From Catenovulum agarivorans YM01 (GTDB lineage: Bacteria; Pseudomonadota; Gammaproteobacteria; Enterobacterales; Alteromonadaceae): 64,000 nucleotides of DNA. The DNA lies in NCBI RefSeq assembly GCF_000281085.1, contig NZ_JH767526.1:210374-274373 (forward strand), given 5' to 3'. Made by a program: the position numbers and the translations under genes. Position 1 is the stretch's first letter. Each line of letters opens with the position of its first letter. Under the pieces are notes generated by a model. The model ran no database searches. It was not told where the DNA came from and worked only from the letters and a program-made list of their open reading frames with translations. Positions 17,764 through 27,353 of this stretch are shown piece after piece.

Positions 17764-18705
17764 ATGTGGTTTAGATTTAAAAACACCATCAACTTTATGT
17801 CGCAAGCTAAATTGGCGATATTCTTTTCAGCTGTAATGATTTTAGGTTCAATTGCGTCATTATCAATTAACGGCCTTAAATTCGGTTTAGATTTTACTGG
17901 CGGTACACTAATTGAAGTGGGTTACGACAAAGCAGCTGATTTAACCGAAATTCGTGGCCAATTAGATGCTAACGGTTTTGGTGATGCAGTTGTACAGCAC
18001 TTTGGTACTAGCTCAGATGTGTTAATTCGTTTAGCACCACGTAATGATGTAAAACCAGAAACCTTGAGTAATCAAGTATTAGAAGTGGTATCTACCACTT
18101 CATCTGGTGAAGCTGAAATGCGTAGAATCGAGTTCGTTGGCCCAAGTGTTGGTGAAGAATTAAAAGAGCAGGGCGGCTTAGCTATGTTAGTTGCGCTTAT
18201 CTGTATCTTAATTTACGTAGCATTTCGTTTTGAATGGCGCTTTGCACTGGGCTCAGTATTGGCGTTAGCGCACGACGTAACTATCACAGTTGGTTTATTC
18301 TCTATATTAGGCATAGAGTTTGACTTAACTGTATTAGCTGCGGTACTTGCGGTTATCGGTTACTCGCTTAACGATACTATTGTTGTGTTTGACCGTATTC
18401 GTGAAAACTTCCGTAAATTACGTATTGACGATGTTTCGGAAATTATCAACGAATCACTTACCCAAACATTAAGCCGTACAACTATTACTTCATTAACCAC
18501 TGTATTGGTATTGCTTGCACTGTTTTTCAAAGGTGGTGCTTTAATTCATGGTTTCGCAACTGCACTATTATTTGGTGTGTTCATTGGTACTTATTCTTCA
18601 ATCTTCGTTGCAAGTGTAGCGGCATTGAAACTAGGTATTAGCCGTGAAGATATGATCCCAACTGTGATTGAAAAAGAAGGTGCTGATCAAGACGCTTTAA
18701 TGTAA
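17764..18705 (+). CDS. secF: Protein translocase subunit SecF
   Basis: Partner of SecD, 313 residues. TM1 is near 15-38, then GLDFTGGTLIEVGY and a short periplasmic domain, followed by five helices with GYSLNDTIVVFDRIREN. It is the last gene of the queA-tgt-yajC-secDF operon and is followed by an intrinsic terminator. Confidence 0.97.
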   Translation: MWFRFKNTINFMSQAKLAIFFSAVMILGSIASLSINGLKFGLDFTGGTLIEVGYDKAADLTEIRGQLDANGFGDAVVQHFGTSSDVLIRLAPRNDVKPETLSNQVLEVVSTTSSGEAEMRRIEFVGPSVGEELKEQGGLAMLVALICILIYVAFRFEWRFALGSVLALAHDVTITVGLFSILGIEFDLTVLAAVLAVIGYSLNDTIVVFDRIRENFRKLRIDDVSEIINESLTQTLSRTTITSLTTVLVLLALFFKGGALIHGFATALLFGVFIGTYSSIFVASVAALKLGISREDMIPTVIEKEGADQDALM

Positions 18706-18733
18706 AGCTGTTTAGATCAATTAGTTTTTAAAG

Positions 18734-18757
18734 AAGGTCGCGTAAGCGGCCTTTTTT
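18734..18757 (+). terminator. Intrinsic terminator after secF
   Basis: AAGGTCGC and GCGGCCTT pair (one G-T) around a GTAA loop and run into six T. A near-identical hairpin follows pgi at 56825-56850. Confidence 0.88.
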
Positions 18758-18776
18758 GTATGTCATCAGCTCAGGT

Positions 18777-19490
18777 TTAATTGCCCAACAAACCTTGTTT
18801 TTGCATATCAGTTAAAACCCCTTCCAACGCCTTCACAAGGCCAGTGTTTTTGTTATGCACATAGTGATGAATTGCTTGTTTTGTCTCATCTATGTCAATC
18901 GAGTTGAAAGCGGCCAATTTGTATTGGTAGCGGGGATCATTTAAATAGTTGCTGTCAATCAACGCATAGTGAGCTCTACGACTGTCCAATATCTTGATTA
19001 CTTGCTCTATTGTATTAACTTCAATTTTTCGTCGCTCCCTAACTAGTTGATCTGCATAAGGCATACCTCTCATCAATACAATGGTAGCAGTTGGATCTTT
19101 AGCGGAAGGCAAGAGGCTAATATTATTATTGTTGGATATTAACGAAGCTTTAAAACTGACGATCGCAGGTTGAATTTGAATTAAGTTTGGATGTTTTTGT
19201 TCTAAACCACCAACACGCCCAAGCTCAGCATCTACTTTGCCATTGCTCGACATATATAAAGCTCTAGCCGCAGGCAGTGACCAAACTTCAATATCATATC
19301 CAAGTTTTTTGTAAGCCTGACGCATTATTGAAGTTGCGAATGGTACGAGTGGGTGGTTTTCGATAGTGGAGATGATTAATTTTTTGTTGGGTAAATTGTT
19401 CGTATTGCTTTCTTCTGCGGCGCTAGCAAGCATAGATTTGATTAAACACAAACCTATGCAAAATACTTTAGCTAGCGAGCTATAGCGCAT
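18777..19490 (-). CDS. Solitary periplasmic substrate-binding-like protein
   Basis: 237 residues with a signal peptide (about 1-24). The fold looks like family 3 solute-binding proteins: KLIISTIENHPLVPFATSIMRQAYKKLGYDIEV at the N-lobe, a hinge near VDAELGRVGG and the C-terminal return near YALIDSNYLND. No permease or ATPase gene is nearby, so it is probably not part of an ABC importer here. Such orphan proteins in Alteromonadales may act as sensors or are of unknown use. It lies 3 bp after sppA on the same strand and could share its transcript. Confidence 0.72.
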   Translation of the reverse strand: MRYSSLAKVFCIGLCLIKSMLASAAEESNTNNLPNKKLIISTIENHPLVPFATSIMRQAYKKLGYDIEVWSLPAARALYMSSNGKVDAELGRVGGLEQKHPNLIQIQPAIVSFKASLISNNNNISLLPSAKDPTATIVLMRGMPYADQLVRERRKIEVNTIEQVIKILDSRRAHYALIDSNYLNDPRYQYKLAAFNSIDIDETKQAIHHYVHNKNTGLVKALEGVLTDMQKQGLLGN

Positions 19491-19493
19491 ACT

Positions 19494-21362
19494 TTAAAAA
19501 CGACAGCTTTCACAAAATGCGTAAACGCCATTTGGATCATTCCACTGCGCAATCTGTTTTATTTCCTTCAAGGTTTTGAGTATTTCAGGTTGTAAAACAT
19601 AAGGTGATTGTTCAGTTGGCTCGTCAATCCAGCTGCTCACTTGGCCTAGCAACTCTTTAAGCATTTGCTGCTGTGGTGTCAGCTCAATTTCAATTAATTG
19701 GGTTTTGTAATCTTCAATGCCAGCTAATGTAGCAGCAGATGCGATGGCATCATCTAAATTACCTAAGTTATCAACTAAACCTAACTCAAGCGCTTGGCTA
19801 CCAATCCAAATACGTCCTTGCGCTACTTTATCTGCTTCAGCTAGCGTCATATCTCTGTGTTTAGACACTATATGTAAAAATCTTTGATAAACGCGCTCTG
19901 TGCTTTTTTGCAGTATATTTTGGCTGCTTTTCTCTAACGGTACAGCCGGATTTAACACAGGCCATTCAGTAGTAGATACGCCGTCAGTATGAATGCCAAT
20001 ATGCTCTAAGCTTTTTTCTAGTGTCATATATAAACCAAATACACCAATAGATCCTGTCACTGTACTTGGATGCGCCCAAATTTCATCCGCGCTTGCGGCA
20101 ATCCAATAACCACCAGATGCAGCAACTGAACTCATAGAGGCAACCACAGGTTTGTTGGCTTCTCGCAGTAAATCAATTTCACGGCGAATCACTTCTGATG
20201 CAAAGGCACTGCCGCCAGGGCTGTCTATGCGTAATACAACCGCTTTTACCGAATCATCTAAACGTGCACGTTCAAGCAATTTTGCTGTACTGTCGCCACC
20301 AATTTCACCGGCTTTTTTATGTCCATCTAAAATTGTGCCTTTCGCCACAACTATCGCAACTTTGTCGCCATCAGGTTGTGGGAAAGCATGCGCAGGTTTA
20401 ACTAAAGATAAATATTCTTTGAAAGATACTTTGTTGTAGCTGCGTTTGTTATCCGTCCAGCCAACAATTTCTGCTAATTTCTGATCGATTTCTTCACGCG
20501 TAACCAGTTGATCAACCCAGTTATTGTCGACACTATATTGCGCCATATCATAATTTGCTTTGGCGAACTTAGTTTCAAAATCAGCCATTTTTTCATCAAA
20601 CGCATCCGCTGTTAAACCACGGCGGCTAGCCACGCCATCTTTATATATATGCCAAAGCTCGTCCAACCAGGCTTGGTTGGCGGTTTTCGCTTCTTCACTC
20701 ATATCGTTACGCATAAACGGCTCAACCGCTGATTTATACGAACCAACACGGAAAATATAAGTTGAGACTTTGAGTTTTTCTAATGCTGACTTGAAGTAAC
20801 TGTTGTACATGCTATAACCGTCAAGCTGAACAAAACCCATAGGGTGTAGCAGGACTTCATCGGCATAACTGGCTAAGAAATATTGATTTTTAGTGTAATA
20901 GTCACCAATTGCGATAACCTTTTTGCCACTTTGTTTAAACTCTTCTAGTTTGTTGCCTATGGCTTCAAGTTTGTTTAAACCACCGCCCGCTAGATATTTT
21001 AGGTCTAAAACAATGGCTTGAATTCTGTCGTCACGGCTTGCGTTGTGCAGAACCTCTAGCACGTCAGCAAGGAGAATTTCTTGCGGAGTTGAATCGTCAC
21101 CCAAACTTTCTGCCATAAAAGCATCCACTGGGTCGACAGCTTGTTTTTGTTCAACAATAACGCCAGATAAATTCAGCACTAATGCGCTTTGGTTGGCAAT
21201 TTTAACTGTATTTTTGTCTTGGCCAGCGGCAACTATAATGGCGGCAAGCACACCAAAAAATATCAAGTTAAGTAAAAATTTTCGGGTGAAATTAATGGTA
21301 TTCCACAGCGCGGAGAAAACTCGGCCAATTGCGCTACGTTTTTTCGGTTGTTGATCAGTCAT
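19494..21362 (-). CDS. sppA: Signal peptide peptidase SppA, 67K type
   Basis: An inner-membrane protease that degrades cleaved signal peptides in the periplasm. 622 residues, close to the E. coli length of 618. One N-terminal anchor is near 29-47, then tandem ClpP-like domains. The catalytic pair is visible: K210 in GSYKSAVEPF (N domain) and S416 in AASGGYWIAASAD (C domain). SPGGSAFASEVIRRE and GSIGVFG are also conserved. Transcribed leftwards, divergent from the mltA-like gene. Confidence 0.95.
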   Translation of the reverse strand: MTDQQPKKRSAIGRVFSALWNTINFTRKFLLNLIFFGVLAAIIVAAGQDKNTVKIANQSALVLNLSGVIVEQKQAVDPVDAFMAESLGDDSTPQEILLADVLEVLHNASRDDRIQAIVLDLKYLAGGGLNKLEAIGNKLEEFKQSGKKVIAIGDYYTKNQYFLASYADEVLLHPMGFVQLDGYSMYNSYFKSALEKLKVSTYIFRVGSYKSAVEPFMRNDMSEEAKTANQAWLDELWHIYKDGVASRRGLTADAFDEKMADFETKFAKANYDMAQYSVDNNWVDQLVTREEIDQKLAEIVGWTDNKRSYNKVSFKEYLSLVKPAHAFPQPDGDKVAIVVAKGTILDGHKKAGEIGGDSTAKLLERARLDDSVKAVVLRIDSPGGSAFASEVIRREIDLLREANKPVVASMSSVAASGGYWIAASADEIWAHPSTVTGSIGVFGLYMTLEKSLEHIGIHTDGVSTTEWPVLNPAVPLEKSSQNILQKSTERVYQRFLHIVSKHRDMTLAEADKVAQGRIWIGSQALELGLVDNLGNLDDAIASAATLAGIEDYKTQLIEIELTPQQQMLKELLGQVSSWIDEPTEQSPYVLQPEILKTLKEIKQIAQWNDPNGVYAFCESCRF

Positions 21363-21531
21363 CTTGTTATCAAATTCCTTATTTGCATAGCCGTTGGCTG
21401 AATATAACGCGGGGATGCCAACTGCTTTTGGTGAAAGCCATTATCTACTGACTTTTAAATAAACTCAAAAGTTTATGCTTGATTAAATAACCTTTACAAT
21501 AATTGCGAGTTATTGATTTGTGAGCCGTTTA

Positions 21532-22677
21532 ATGAATTTTGTGCCAGCCCGATATTTAGTTTTGTCTTTTGTTTGTACATGCTTTTTCTCTAGCCCTATT
21601 ATTGCTGCTAAAACTGTGGAGTTAGGACAGTTATCTGAGTTTAAAGGTTCAGAGTTATGTGAGGTTTCTGAAAATACTTTGGCTTATCTTCAGCGCGGTC
21701 AAACTTATGATGAAAAAGCTATTCATGGTGGGAAAGTTGATGGACTCGCTTTTGCTTTGGCAGAGGTGAAACAAACGCTCAAATTTATTTGTGATACATA
21801 CAGAAAAGACGTTCGAGCGAAAAAACAAAGTTCATTACACAATAATTCGTTTATTCAACAAAACTTTCAATTACATGCTTGGCAGCCTGATTTAACCAAA
21901 GCAAAACAGGTGATTGAGACAACCACAAATCAGGCAAAAAAGAATTTACTCTCGCGTATTCCTGATGATTCCATTTTACTGACTAAGTATTACACCAAGT
22001 TGGTTGATGCTAAGTATCAACGCCAAGGTGATTATCAGCATGCTTTGTATGATATCCCATTTGACGAGCAGCATTTATCCTTAGAACAAGCCGATAGGCT
22101 AGGTAAACAATTAACGCGTTATCAATATACCCGCCAGCAAGTGATGACAGGTATTTTAGAGCAGAAAAACTTAGCTAAACCGCTTATTTATTTAACTGAG
22201 CAAGGTTTACACGATACTTTGTTGCAAGGAACAGCTGTGGTTGAAACTAGCGCTCAAACTTATGCTTATTACAATGTTGCACGCAACAATGGCATAGCTT
22301 ACGACTATGCTTTAAATAAAAATCAGCAAGCGCGTTATTGGTATTTTAAACAAGTACCAGGTGTGATGGGCTATGGCTTAGAGCCAGAAAGCAAAATTGA
22401 AATTTTGCCGCAAGTGACAGTAGCCGGTAATGTCGCTGATTTAGGCTTGGGTAAACTCTTGCTGTTGCAATACCAACAAAATGGCCAGTTAATTAGTCGT
22501 TTAGTTATTTTGGCTGATGAAGGTGGTGCATTTGACGATAATTTGTTTCAACTCGATTTATTAGCAGGCCAATATAAAGGTTGGAAGGATTATCATGCTG
22601 CAAATAAACATTTACCCGATTTTGTTAAAGCCTATGTGTTGATAGCAAAAGATAAAACTCAAAGTGCTGGCAATTAA
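21532..22677 (+). CDS. mltA: MltA-family lytic transglycosylase
   Basis: Predicted to cut peptidoglycan glycan strands with formation of 1,6-anhydromuramic acid. 381 residues from the ATG at 21532; a GTG 12 bp upstream is also possible. There is a signal peptide but no clear lipobox, unlike E. coli MltA. The MltA domain shows LTKYYTKLVDAKYQRQGDY (compare the family LTGYYEP-ARxTRQG), and the NNGIAYDYA stretch fits GKNGHAYRSI. The C-terminal 3D domain has ILADEGGAF with the expected catalytic Asp near residue 329, then QLDLLAG. The family call rests on these spaced matches. Its stop overlaps the next ATG (TAATG). Confidence 0.7.
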   Translation: MNFVPARYLVLSFVCTCFFSSPIIAAKTVELGQLSEFKGSELCEVSENTLAYLQRGQTYDEKAIHGGKVDGLAFALAEVKQTLKFICDTYRKDVRAKKQSSLHNNSFIQQNFQLHAWQPDLTKAKQVIETTTNQAKKNLLSRIPDDSILLTKYYTKLVDAKYQRQGDYQHALYDIPFDEQHLSLEQADRLGKQLTRYQYTRQQVMTGILEQKNLAKPLIYLTEQGLHDTLLQGTAVVETSAQTYAYYNVARNNGIAYDYALNKNQQARYWYFKQVPGVMGYGLEPESKIEILPQVTVAGNVADLGLGKLLLLQYQQNGQLISRLVILADEGGAFDDNLFQLDLLAGQYKGWKDYHAANKHLPDFVKAYVLIAKDKTQSAGN

Positions 22678-23870
22678 TGAATAATCTAGAAACTAGTACT
22701 AGCTTGTCGGTACATTTTGAAAAATTAGACGCCGCCTTAACGCAGTATCAAGCGTATTGGAATTTTGTGCCTTTTCAATGCAGCGATTTCCCGTGGGACA
22801 ATCCTGAATTAACTGAATATTTGCAAACACTCGCTGAACAAACCGAGCTTGAACATGATGAGGTTTGTCAGCAAATAGCCCAACGTTTTTTTCCTGAGTT
22901 AGCCGATGCATTAGAGCAAGTAGATTTTGTCCACAACCAACTAGTGGATGATTGGCAAAAGCCAGTGCCATTTTGGTTACTTAATGGTATTCATGGTCGT
23001 AAAATTACCCAAGTTCAACAGTTATCCGCGCAAATTAAACCTAAATATCCGTTACTTGAGTGGTGCGCGGGCAAAGGTCATTTAGGCCGTTTGTTAAGTT
23101 TTCAACATGATGTGGCCGTGACCAGTGTTGAGTGGCAACAAGGTTTATGTGAGCAGGGCACAAATCTCGCCAAAACCTACGATATTAAACAGGATTTTAT
23201 TCATGCGGATGTATTAAAGCAGCGCGCTGTGTGGCTAAAACCACAGCAGCATGTGGTTGCATTGCATGCTTGTGGTGATTTGCATGTTACTTTATTAAAA
23301 CAAGCGGTTGAGGCACAAGTTGAGTATATGCATGTTGCACCTTGTTGTTACCATTTAATTGGTGATGAAGTTTATCCTGCGTTGTCGCAGCAGGGAAAAC
23401 AGAGTTCGCTGCATATCGCTAAATCAATTTTAAAATTGGCCGTGCAAGCACAAGTTACTGCGGGTCAGCGAGTGGCTAATTTGCGTCAAACCGAAGTTTT
23501 ATGGCGTTTGGCTTATCAGTTGATTCGAGCGGATATTACTGGAGATGCGAGTTATCAGTCTTTGCCTTCGGTTAAAAAATCTTGGTTTACCGGTGAGTTT
23601 GTTGATTTTGTAACTTGGGGTGCTGAGCACCAAGGGTTCACTTTACCTGCTGATTTGGATTTTGCTGATTATTTGCAACGAGCCGCGATTAAGCAGAAAT
23701 TTACTCAGCAGCTTGAGTATGTGCGCCATGCGTTTCAGCGGGCATTGGAATTGTGGTTGGTGTTGGATAAAGCTTTGTTTTTAGAGCAGAGTGGTTATCA
23801 GGTTGAGGTTAATTATTTTTGCCCTTATCAAACTACGCCACGAAATATGATGATAGTGGCTAAGTTGTAG
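22677..23870 (+). CDS. SAM-dependent methyltransferase (Methyltransf_32-like)
   Basis: A 397-residue cytoplasmic protein. The SAM-binding core has LLEWCAGKGHLGRLLS (motif I, near 134-149), then SVEWQQGL (motif II) and VVALHACGDLHVTLL. The APCCYH stretch is typical of the METTL25/RRNAD1-like Methyltransf_32 group. The substrate is unknown. Translation is coupled to the MltA-like gene through TAATG, which is odd for unrelated functions. Composite repeats follow it. Confidence 0.8.
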   Translation: MNNLETSTSLSVHFEKLDAALTQYQAYWNFVPFQCSDFPWDNPELTEYLQTLAEQTELEHDEVCQQIAQRFFPELADALEQVDFVHNQLVDDWQKPVPFWLLNGIHGRKITQVQQLSAQIKPKYPLLEWCAGKGHLGRLLSFQHDVAVTSVEWQQGLCEQGTNLAKTYDIKQDFIHADVLKQRAVWLKPQQHVVALHACGDLHVTLLKQAVEAQVEYMHVAPCCYHLIGDEVYPALSQQGKQSSLHIAKSILKLAVQAQVTAGQRVANLRQTEVLWRLAYQLIRADITGDASYQSLPSVKKSWFTGEFVDFVTWGAEHQGFTLPADLDFADYLQRAAIKQKFTQQLEYVRHAFQRALELWLVLDKALFLEQSGYQVEVNYFCPYQTTPRNMMIVAKL

Positions 23871-23973
23871 TTGCTTTGGTGTTTTATGCAAAACATTGAA
23901 GCATAACTTTCGCAAAAACGCTGTGAACCCATCCGTGGGCGCTCTGCTTTTTCATCCCTGAAAAAGAAGTTTT

Positions 23974-24111
23974 GCTCTAAGTTATTGCTTCAATATTTTC
24001 AGGAATGTAGCACTGCAACCACACTCGAAGCATAATTTTCTAAAGTCGCCGTGAATATGTCCATATAGGCTCCGCCCTGTCATCCATGACAGGGAGGCTT
24101 TATAAAATTAG
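23974..24111 (+). repeat. 138-bp direct repeat, unit 1
   Basis: Matches 24175-24312 at 135 of 138 positions by eye, offset 201 bp. It contains the palindrome CCCTGTCAT-CC-ATGACAGGG at 24075-24094. Confidence 0.9.
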
Positions 24112-24174
24112 CTATCGAGTATGCTTTGTTACGCATGGGTATCGCTAGGATGGGAGTCATGAAAAAGACGTTCT

Positions 24175-24312
24175 GCTCTAAGTTATTGCTTCAATATTTT
24201 CAGGAATGTAGCGCTGCAACTACACTCCAAGCATAATTTTCTAAAGTCGCCGTGAATATGTCCATATAGGCTCCGCCCTGTCATCCATGACAGGGAGGCT
24301 TTATAAAATTAG
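24175..24312 (+). repeat. 138-bp direct repeat, unit 2
   Basis: Second unit of the pair; its palindrome is at 24276-24295. The three differences from unit 1 all lie within a 20-bp stretch, so the duplication is recent or homogenised. Confidence 0.9.
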
Positions 24313-24423
24313 TTCTCGATATGCTTTTGTTACGCATTAGCTTCGCTAAGCGCTGGACTTCGTGATTATGTTGTGAAAAATATTCCAAGCAAGTAACCGT
24401 TTTACCCCCTGAAAATATAGCGA

Positions 24424-24927
24424 TTAATAAACCGCGCCATTAATTTCAAGTTCGGTTAAATAAACACGCATGTCGAATTCTAGTTGGTGGTAGGCGGGCT
24501 GCATATATTCACAAAGTTTATAAAAAGCTTTGTTGTGTTCTTTTTCTTTTAAATGCGCTAATTCATGCACCACTATCATATTTAAAAATGCTTCTGGTAC
24601 GTTTTTAAATGTCGCGGATATTTTTATTTCATTTTTCGCTTTAATTTTATTGCCTTGAACTCGGTTGCTGTACGTGTGCAAACCCAAAGCGTTGTTCACA
24701 ACGTGAATTTTGTTGTCGTATTTTACTTGTGCTAAAGGGGATGATTGTTTCAAAAAATGATTTTTTATCGCCATAGCATACTCACGTAACTGACTATCGC
24801 TGTTTACCTGATGTGTTTTTGGATACTTTCTGCGTATGTAGTCAGCCAACTGGTTTGTATCAAGTAAGTCTGTGATCTGTTGTTGTAATGGTAGAGGGTA
24901 GTGAGATAAATAAGTGAGTTTAGACAT
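24424..24927 (-). CDS. YgjP-like metallopeptidase domain protein
   Basis: A 167-residue cytoplasmic protein with the zinc site HELAHLKEKEH at 121-131 (HExxH then a third His), the pattern of the YgjP/DUF45 (WLM-like) family. It is shorter than E. coli YgjP-type proteins, with an N-terminal helical part (VNSDSQLREYAMAIKNHFL). A proteolytic role is inferred from the motif; substrates are unknown. It stands alone, divergent from the hydroxylase-like gene to the right. Confidence 0.85.
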   Translation of the reverse strand: MSKLTYLSHYPLPLQQQITDLLDTNQLADYIRRKYPKTHQVNSDSQLREYAMAIKNHFLKQSSPLAQVKYDNKIHVVNNALGLHTYSNRVQGNKIKAKNEIKISATFKNVPEAFLNMIVVHELAHLKEKEHNKAFYKLCEYMQPAYHQLEFDMRVYLTELEINGAVY

Positions 24928-25025
24928 AAAAATACTGGTTTTTCTAAGGACAAAAGTGGCTTTAATTTAAACAGGTAATGATATAAAGTTTCACACAAGC
25001 ACTACAATATAAAGAGAATAATAAC

Positions 25026-25871
25026 ATGGCGGCAACTTTTAATTTATCGTGGCAAAATTGGCTACGCGAAAATATTGTACGGGGTTGTGACCCGGACGAA
25101 CTATATCAAATTTTAGTCAATAACGGTTTTGATCGCACTACTATTCTACAGCAGTTTATTGCTGTGCAAAGTACTGCAAACAACAGCCAGGTTATTGTAC
25201 CTAGTGCGGGTCAAAAACAACAGTTTGCCCAAATCAAACAACGGATTAAAAACACCCAAGAGCATTTAGCCAAACAGATGCAAAGCAATGCGAATTTGCA
25301 AAAGCTTGAGTCTGATAAAATTGAAATGTACACCTGCGAGCAGTTTTTATCGGCAGACGAATGTCAGCAAATTATTGAGTTAATTAAATCTAAACTCAGA
25401 CCGTCAGAGTTAGCTTCGTACACCAGTGATGCTGAGTTTAGAACCAGTCGCACTTGTGATTTGGGGGCAATTGATAATCCGCTAATTCATACAGTAGACG
25501 AGCGTATTTATAAGTTGATGAATATCGCAGGTGGTTTTGCGGAAGTCACTCAAGGTCAATATTATGAAATTGGTCAGCAGTTTAAAGCGCACACTGATTA
25601 TTTTGAAGGTAAAGAAATTAAACAGCATGGCGGCAAAATGGGTCAGCGTACTTACACTGCTATGATTTATTTAAATGATGTTGAACAAGGTGGCTCAACG
25701 CGTTTTATTCGCATCAATAAAGCCTTTCAGCCAAAACAAGGCATGATGGTGATTTGGAATAGTTTGAATGATGATTTGGTCGGTAACGGTAATACCTTAC
25801 ATCATGCAGAGCCGGTTAAAGCTGGTTACAAAGCCGTTATTACCAAGTGGTTTAGACAAAACAGCCGTTGA
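25026..25871 (+). CDS. 2-oxoglutarate/Fe(II) oxygenase, prolyl-4-hydroxylase-like
   Basis: A 281-residue cytoplasmic enzyme. The facial triad of the P4H family is visible: H189 and D191 in FKAHTDYF and H260 in LHHAEPV, with K269 in GYKAVITKW as the likely 2-oxoglutarate anchor. TAMIYLND and QGGSTRF are conserved P4H strands. The N-terminal 95 residues are helical and carry a start like DUF-type leader regions in bacterial P4H proteins. The substrate is unknown; proline residues in a protein (such as EF-Tu) are one possibility from the family. It needs iron, so it would be sensitive to the iron state. Confidence 0.88.
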   Translation: MAATFNLSWQNWLRENIVRGCDPDELYQILVNNGFDRTTILQQFIAVQSTANNSQVIVPSAGQKQQFAQIKQRIKNTQEHLAKQMQSNANLQKLESDKIEMYTCEQFLSADECQQIIELIKSKLRPSELASYTSDAEFRTSRTCDLGAIDNPLIHTVDERIYKLMNIAGGFAEVTQGQYYEIGQQFKAHTDYFEGKEIKQHGGKMGQRTYTAMIYLNDVEQGGSTRFIRINKAFQPKQGMMVIWNSLNDDLVGNGNTLHHAEPVKAGYKAVITKWFRQNSR

Positions 25872-25939
25872 ATTTGTTTTAATCATTGATTAAGCTTCGG
25901 CGCACAATAGGGTAATGACTCAGAAAAGCCGAAGCGACT

Positions 25940-26398
25940 ATGTCTAGTTCAGAAAAACACACACAAATTGGTCGAATGACCGCTAAACAAAAAGTTATCA
26001 ATGTAGTTGGCGCAATTGTTATATGTGTCGGTGCCGTGTTGGTAATGAATGTACTAGATAAAAATCGTCAAACGAGCGAATCTCAACCCAAATCAAATAT
26101 CCCAGCAGAATCAAGCAGCTCACTGATAGCAGCGCCGCAAAAAACTCAAGCTCAGCCAGCAGAAAAAGACAGGGTAAAAGTTGCAGGGCAAAATAACGCC
26201 CAAGCCATTACACCTGACAATCAGCAAGCATTAGCCGATAAACAAGCTGAAATTGAAGCCTTAGTAAAAGAGCTAGATGGCAATTTAGGCAACCCAGAAG
26301 AAAAGCTCCGCTTAGAAGGGCTGATTAATCAGAAGTTGCATGAATATAATCAACTCATATTGCCAGAAGCGCTCAAACAAATGAGCGCTGCACAATAA
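25940..26398 (+). CDS. Hypothetical single-pass membrane protein
   Basis: 152 residues. One transmembrane helix is near 21-41 (INVVGAIVICVGAVLVMNVL), followed by a Ser/Gln-rich linker and a charged helix near 95-145 that may form a coiled coil (LADKQAEIEALVKELDGN). No Sec cleavage site is evident, so most of the chain probably faces the periplasm. I do not recognise the family. It ends one base before the convergent lipoprotein gene. Confidence 0.65.
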   Translation: MSSSEKHTQIGRMTAKQKVINVVGAIVICVGAVLVMNVLDKNRQTSESQPKSNIPAESSSSLIAAPQKTQAQPAEKDRVKVAGQNNAQAITPDNQQALADKQAEIEALVKELDGNLGNPEEKLRLEGLINQKLHEYNQLILPEALKQMSAAQ

Positions 26399-26399
26399 T

Positions 26400-27221
26400 T
26401 TACGAGCTGGCTAAATTGGTAAAGTCTGTAATGCTGGTATTCGGCGCATCACAGACATTCGTGCCTTGGTCAAAATAATAGCTTAAAGGCACACCATCAT
26501 CGCTATAACTTGGCATTTTATATGGCTCTGATGATGACAACCCTGCAGATTTAGCCGACATCCATATTTGTAACTTAAATTCGGCTAACAATTCGCTGAC
26601 GGTTTTAAAGCCCGAAATATCATTAACAAACTCTTGCGTATCCATGTTGTACACTTGGGTAATAACATCGTCTTCAACTGTTATACGCATAGTTGGCGGA
26701 GCGGTTACATTTGGGCAGTCTGCAAAACTTTGGTCAAACTTAAATTCGTAGTGATCTGAATCTAACGCTTCCCAAACGTTTATTGCGTCTTTAACTTGGT
26801 CTAACAAATGATATTTTTTGTGATCAGAAATGACCTTATATTCACACATGTCGTCAAACTGCGGGTTGTCTAAAGTAGCTAATCGCGCAAAACCTAGGTT
26901 TTCAGCTTCGGCTAAGTCGCCCATATGAATGGTAAAAATATTGATACTGCCAGTATCTGACCCACAGCTTTCAGTGTAACTAAAACCATCATGACCTTTT
27001 TGACTACAGTGCATCTCAATGTCTTGTTCAGCTAAAACAAAAGCGCTTTGAGCTAAGCTCATTGCACTTGATGAGTCACACGCTAGTTGTTCATCATCTA
27101 TATACACTCTTACATGATGTTGGTCTTCATCGATATGGTAATCGAAGTCGTTGTCACAGCCTGCTAAGGCCGTTATCGCCGCGAGAGATGCTGCGCCAAT
27201 TGTAAATTTGTTAGTGTTCAT
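26400..27221 (-). CDS. Predicted lipoprotein, unknown function
   Basis: 273 residues with a lipobox LAGC, so Cys22 should be lipidated. Asp at +2 (CDN) suggests retention in the inner membrane by the usual rule. The mature part has seven further Cys residues and many acidic residues (DNDFDYHIDEDQHH), and reads as a beta-rich extracytoplasmic domain with disulfides. No family is recognised. AAGGAAGG stands before the ATG. Confidence 0.72.
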   Translation of the reverse strand: MNTNKFTIGAASLAAITALAGCDNDFDYHIDEDQHHVRVYIDDEQLACDSSSAMSLAQSAFVLAEQDIEMHCSQKGHDGFSYTESCGSDTGSINIFTIHMGDLAEAENLGFARLATLDNPQFDDMCEYKVISDHKKYHLLDQVKDAINVWEALDSDHYEFKFDQSFADCPNVTAPPTMRITVEDDVITQVYNMDTQEFVNDISGFKTVSELLAEFKLQIWMSAKSAGLSSSEPYKMPSYSDDGVPLSYYFDQGTNVCDAPNTSITDFTNLASS

Positions 27222-27353
27222 AATTACCTTCCTTATTGTTGTTAACTTATACAGTTAAGCTTAGCTCTGGAAAGCAAGGTAATCTGTTGTAAATTGTAAT
27301 TGGCTGTTAACAGACGTTAACCGCCAAATTAGCGGCGTGAGCTCAGGTAAAAT

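Larger units (their letters stand above)
23887..24405 (+). repeat. Composite intergenic repeat, copy 2, with internal tandem duplication
   Basis: Fills the gap between the convergent methyltransferase and YgjP-like genes. Block A (23887-24000) matches 48711-48823 closely and includes the hairpin CTTTTTCA-TCCC-TGAAAAAG at 23947-23966. Only the end of block B (GTGAAAAATATTCCAAGCAA, near 24373) is kept. Between them lie two 138-bp direct repeats. No gene is seen in 23871-24423. Confidence 0.8.
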
